From NCBI GenBank assembly GCA_937997635.1, contig CALLFA010000049.1:1-64000 (forward strand): a DNA stretch of 64,000 nt, read 5' to 3'. Origin of the DNA: an uncultured Saprospiraceae bacterium. GTDB lineage: Bacteria; Bacteroidota; Bacteroidia; Chitinophagales; Saprospiraceae. Positions 63,621 to 64,000 of this stretch are shown here, piece by piece (the first letter of the stretch is position 1; each line of letters begins with the position of its first letter). The position numbers and the translations under genes were made by a program. The notes beneath the pieces are model-generated. The model searched no databases. It was not told the DNA's origin and worked only from the letters and a program-made list of their open reading frames with translations.

Positions 63621-63692
63621 ATATACAGTTTAAGGGTGTTAAAAAATTGTTTAGTCGAGCCTCTGAAAAGTCAGAAGGCTCTTCTTTTTTTT
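63621..63692 (+). ncRNA. Candidate small RNA, copy 2
   Basis: Same arrangement as copy 1: box, ~35 nt conserved block, strong hairpin and T-run. Same reservations about the missing -33 box. Confidence 0.3.
63657..63692 (+). terminator. Rho-independent terminator, copy 2
   Basis: The hairpin is identical to copy 1 (25 nt), with a longer T-run (TTCTTTTTTTT). Confidence 0.85.
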
Positions 63693-63809
63693 GGACAGCT
63701 TCAAAACTCTTTAAGTCAATCTTCCAGCGGTTGGTTTCAATCTAAGATAAGTTTATACTGCCAAAAGAGCGACATGGTGCGCTATCTATTATTATCTGTG
63801 GTGCTCCAT

Positions 63810-64000
63810 TCACCCTAGATTTATTCTCAATTCAAGGTTTCCGCCTAGACCAAATTCAACGATTTTTTTTAAAGTTGAAATTCGTACTTCTTTGATATTA
63901 TTCTCGAGTTTAGAAATGTATGATTTTGTTGTACCAACTTTATCTGCTAGTTCTTGTTGAGTCAATCCTGACTTAAGCCGAGCTTCTCTAATCATATAAC
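63810..64000 (-). CDS. HigA-like XRE-family antitoxin / HTH regulator, 5' end outside window
   Basis: The last ~63 residues of a Cro/C1-type helix-turn-helix protein. M-I-R-E-A-R-L-K-S-G-L-T-Q-Q-E-L-A is followed by K-S-Y-I-S-K-L-E-N and then I-S-T-L-K-K-I-V-E-F-G-L-G-G-x-L. In Bacteroidota this core is the C-terminal part of ~100-residue HigA-type antitoxins that start earlier and end just after G-L-G-G. The frame is open to the window edge, so the Met at 63995 is probably internal. A HigB-like toxin gene would be expected immediately beyond the right edge. A stand-alone regulator is the alternative. Confidence 0.8.
   Translation of the reverse strand, partial: YMIREARLKSGLTQQELADKVGTTKSYISKLENNIKEVRISTLKKIVEFGLGGNLELRINLG

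Larger units (their letters stand above)
63553..63713 (+). repeat. Duplicated ~160-bp element, copy 2
   Basis: Second copy, same order: TATCTTTG at 63613-63620, conserved block, terminator at 63657-63692. Confidence 0.85.

Noticed and set aside
63576-63818. 80-codon plus-strand frame at the right end
   Set aside because: It runs through the promoter-like box, the conserved block and the terminator hairpin of the duplicated element; the corresponding frame is not kept in the other copy.

Overview
The window is AT-rich bacterial DNA from a member of the Bacteroidota, most likely a marine Saprospiraceae-like bacterium. This is inferred from several giant secreted proteins ending in type IX secretion system (T9SS) sorting domains, a PorP/SprF-family protein beside a SprB-repeat protein, -7 promoter boxes of the form TAnnTTTG, and genes typical of the phylum (RNase HI with a viroplasmin-type N-domain, HigA-like XRE antitoxin). 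No rRNA, tRNA, CRISPR array, phage or insertion sequence was seen.

Layout. 1-2000: the 3' end of a flavodoxin-fold quinone reductase, then a TetR-SDR pair with matching palindromes in front of both genes. 2106-11420: a 3,104-residue secreted protein made of about 26 tandem copies of a ~113-residue Cys-containing module. 11.6-18.3 kb: a lipoprotein, two exported thioredoxin-fold proteins, dnaE, and a protein with an IPTL-CTERM-like tail. 18.6-21.1 kb: a NarL-type response regulator overlapping a 7TMR-DISM histidine kinase. 21.1-23.4 kb: a very compact block of tatD, RNase HI, def and ruvX. 23.5-50.3 kb: four large secreted or surface proteins (1617, 1676, 1552 and 3040 aa), one PorP/SprF protein and one orphan response regulator, nearly all on the minus strand. 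50.4-58.3 kb: glycosylasparaginase, an LpxL/HtrB-type acyltransferase, a T9SS-exported haem peroxidase, a PASTA protein, a mechanosensitive-channel-like protein, a tandem array of ~214-bp palindrome-rich repeats, dcd, and a 4'-phosphopantetheinyl transferase. 58.4-63.1 kb: the probable operon gcvP, ATP-grasp, coaX. The right end holds two copies of a ~160-bp element ending in a strong terminator, and a HigA-like antitoxin cut by the window edge.

How the parts may work together. Three giant proteins (23563-28416, 28803-33833, 40363-49485) share one C-terminal cassette: a carboxypeptidase-regulatory-like module, a dockerin type I pair, a short linker, a cohesin-like beta domain and a type A T9SS signal. 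The fourth (35472-40130) has five cohesin-like domains separated by Gly/Asp/Asn or Pro linkers, then SprB-type repeats and a type B (CHU_C) T9SS signal, and is followed 31 bp later by its likely PorP/SprF partner. The most interesting hypothesis is that this locus encodes a cohesin-dockerin-built surface matrix, comparable in logic to a cellulosome but made of adhesive or structural proteins. A response regulator with Glu in place of the phospho-accepting Asp sits directly upstream of the largest one. Binding between the cohesin-like and dockerin modules is inferred from domain content, not shown by the sequence.
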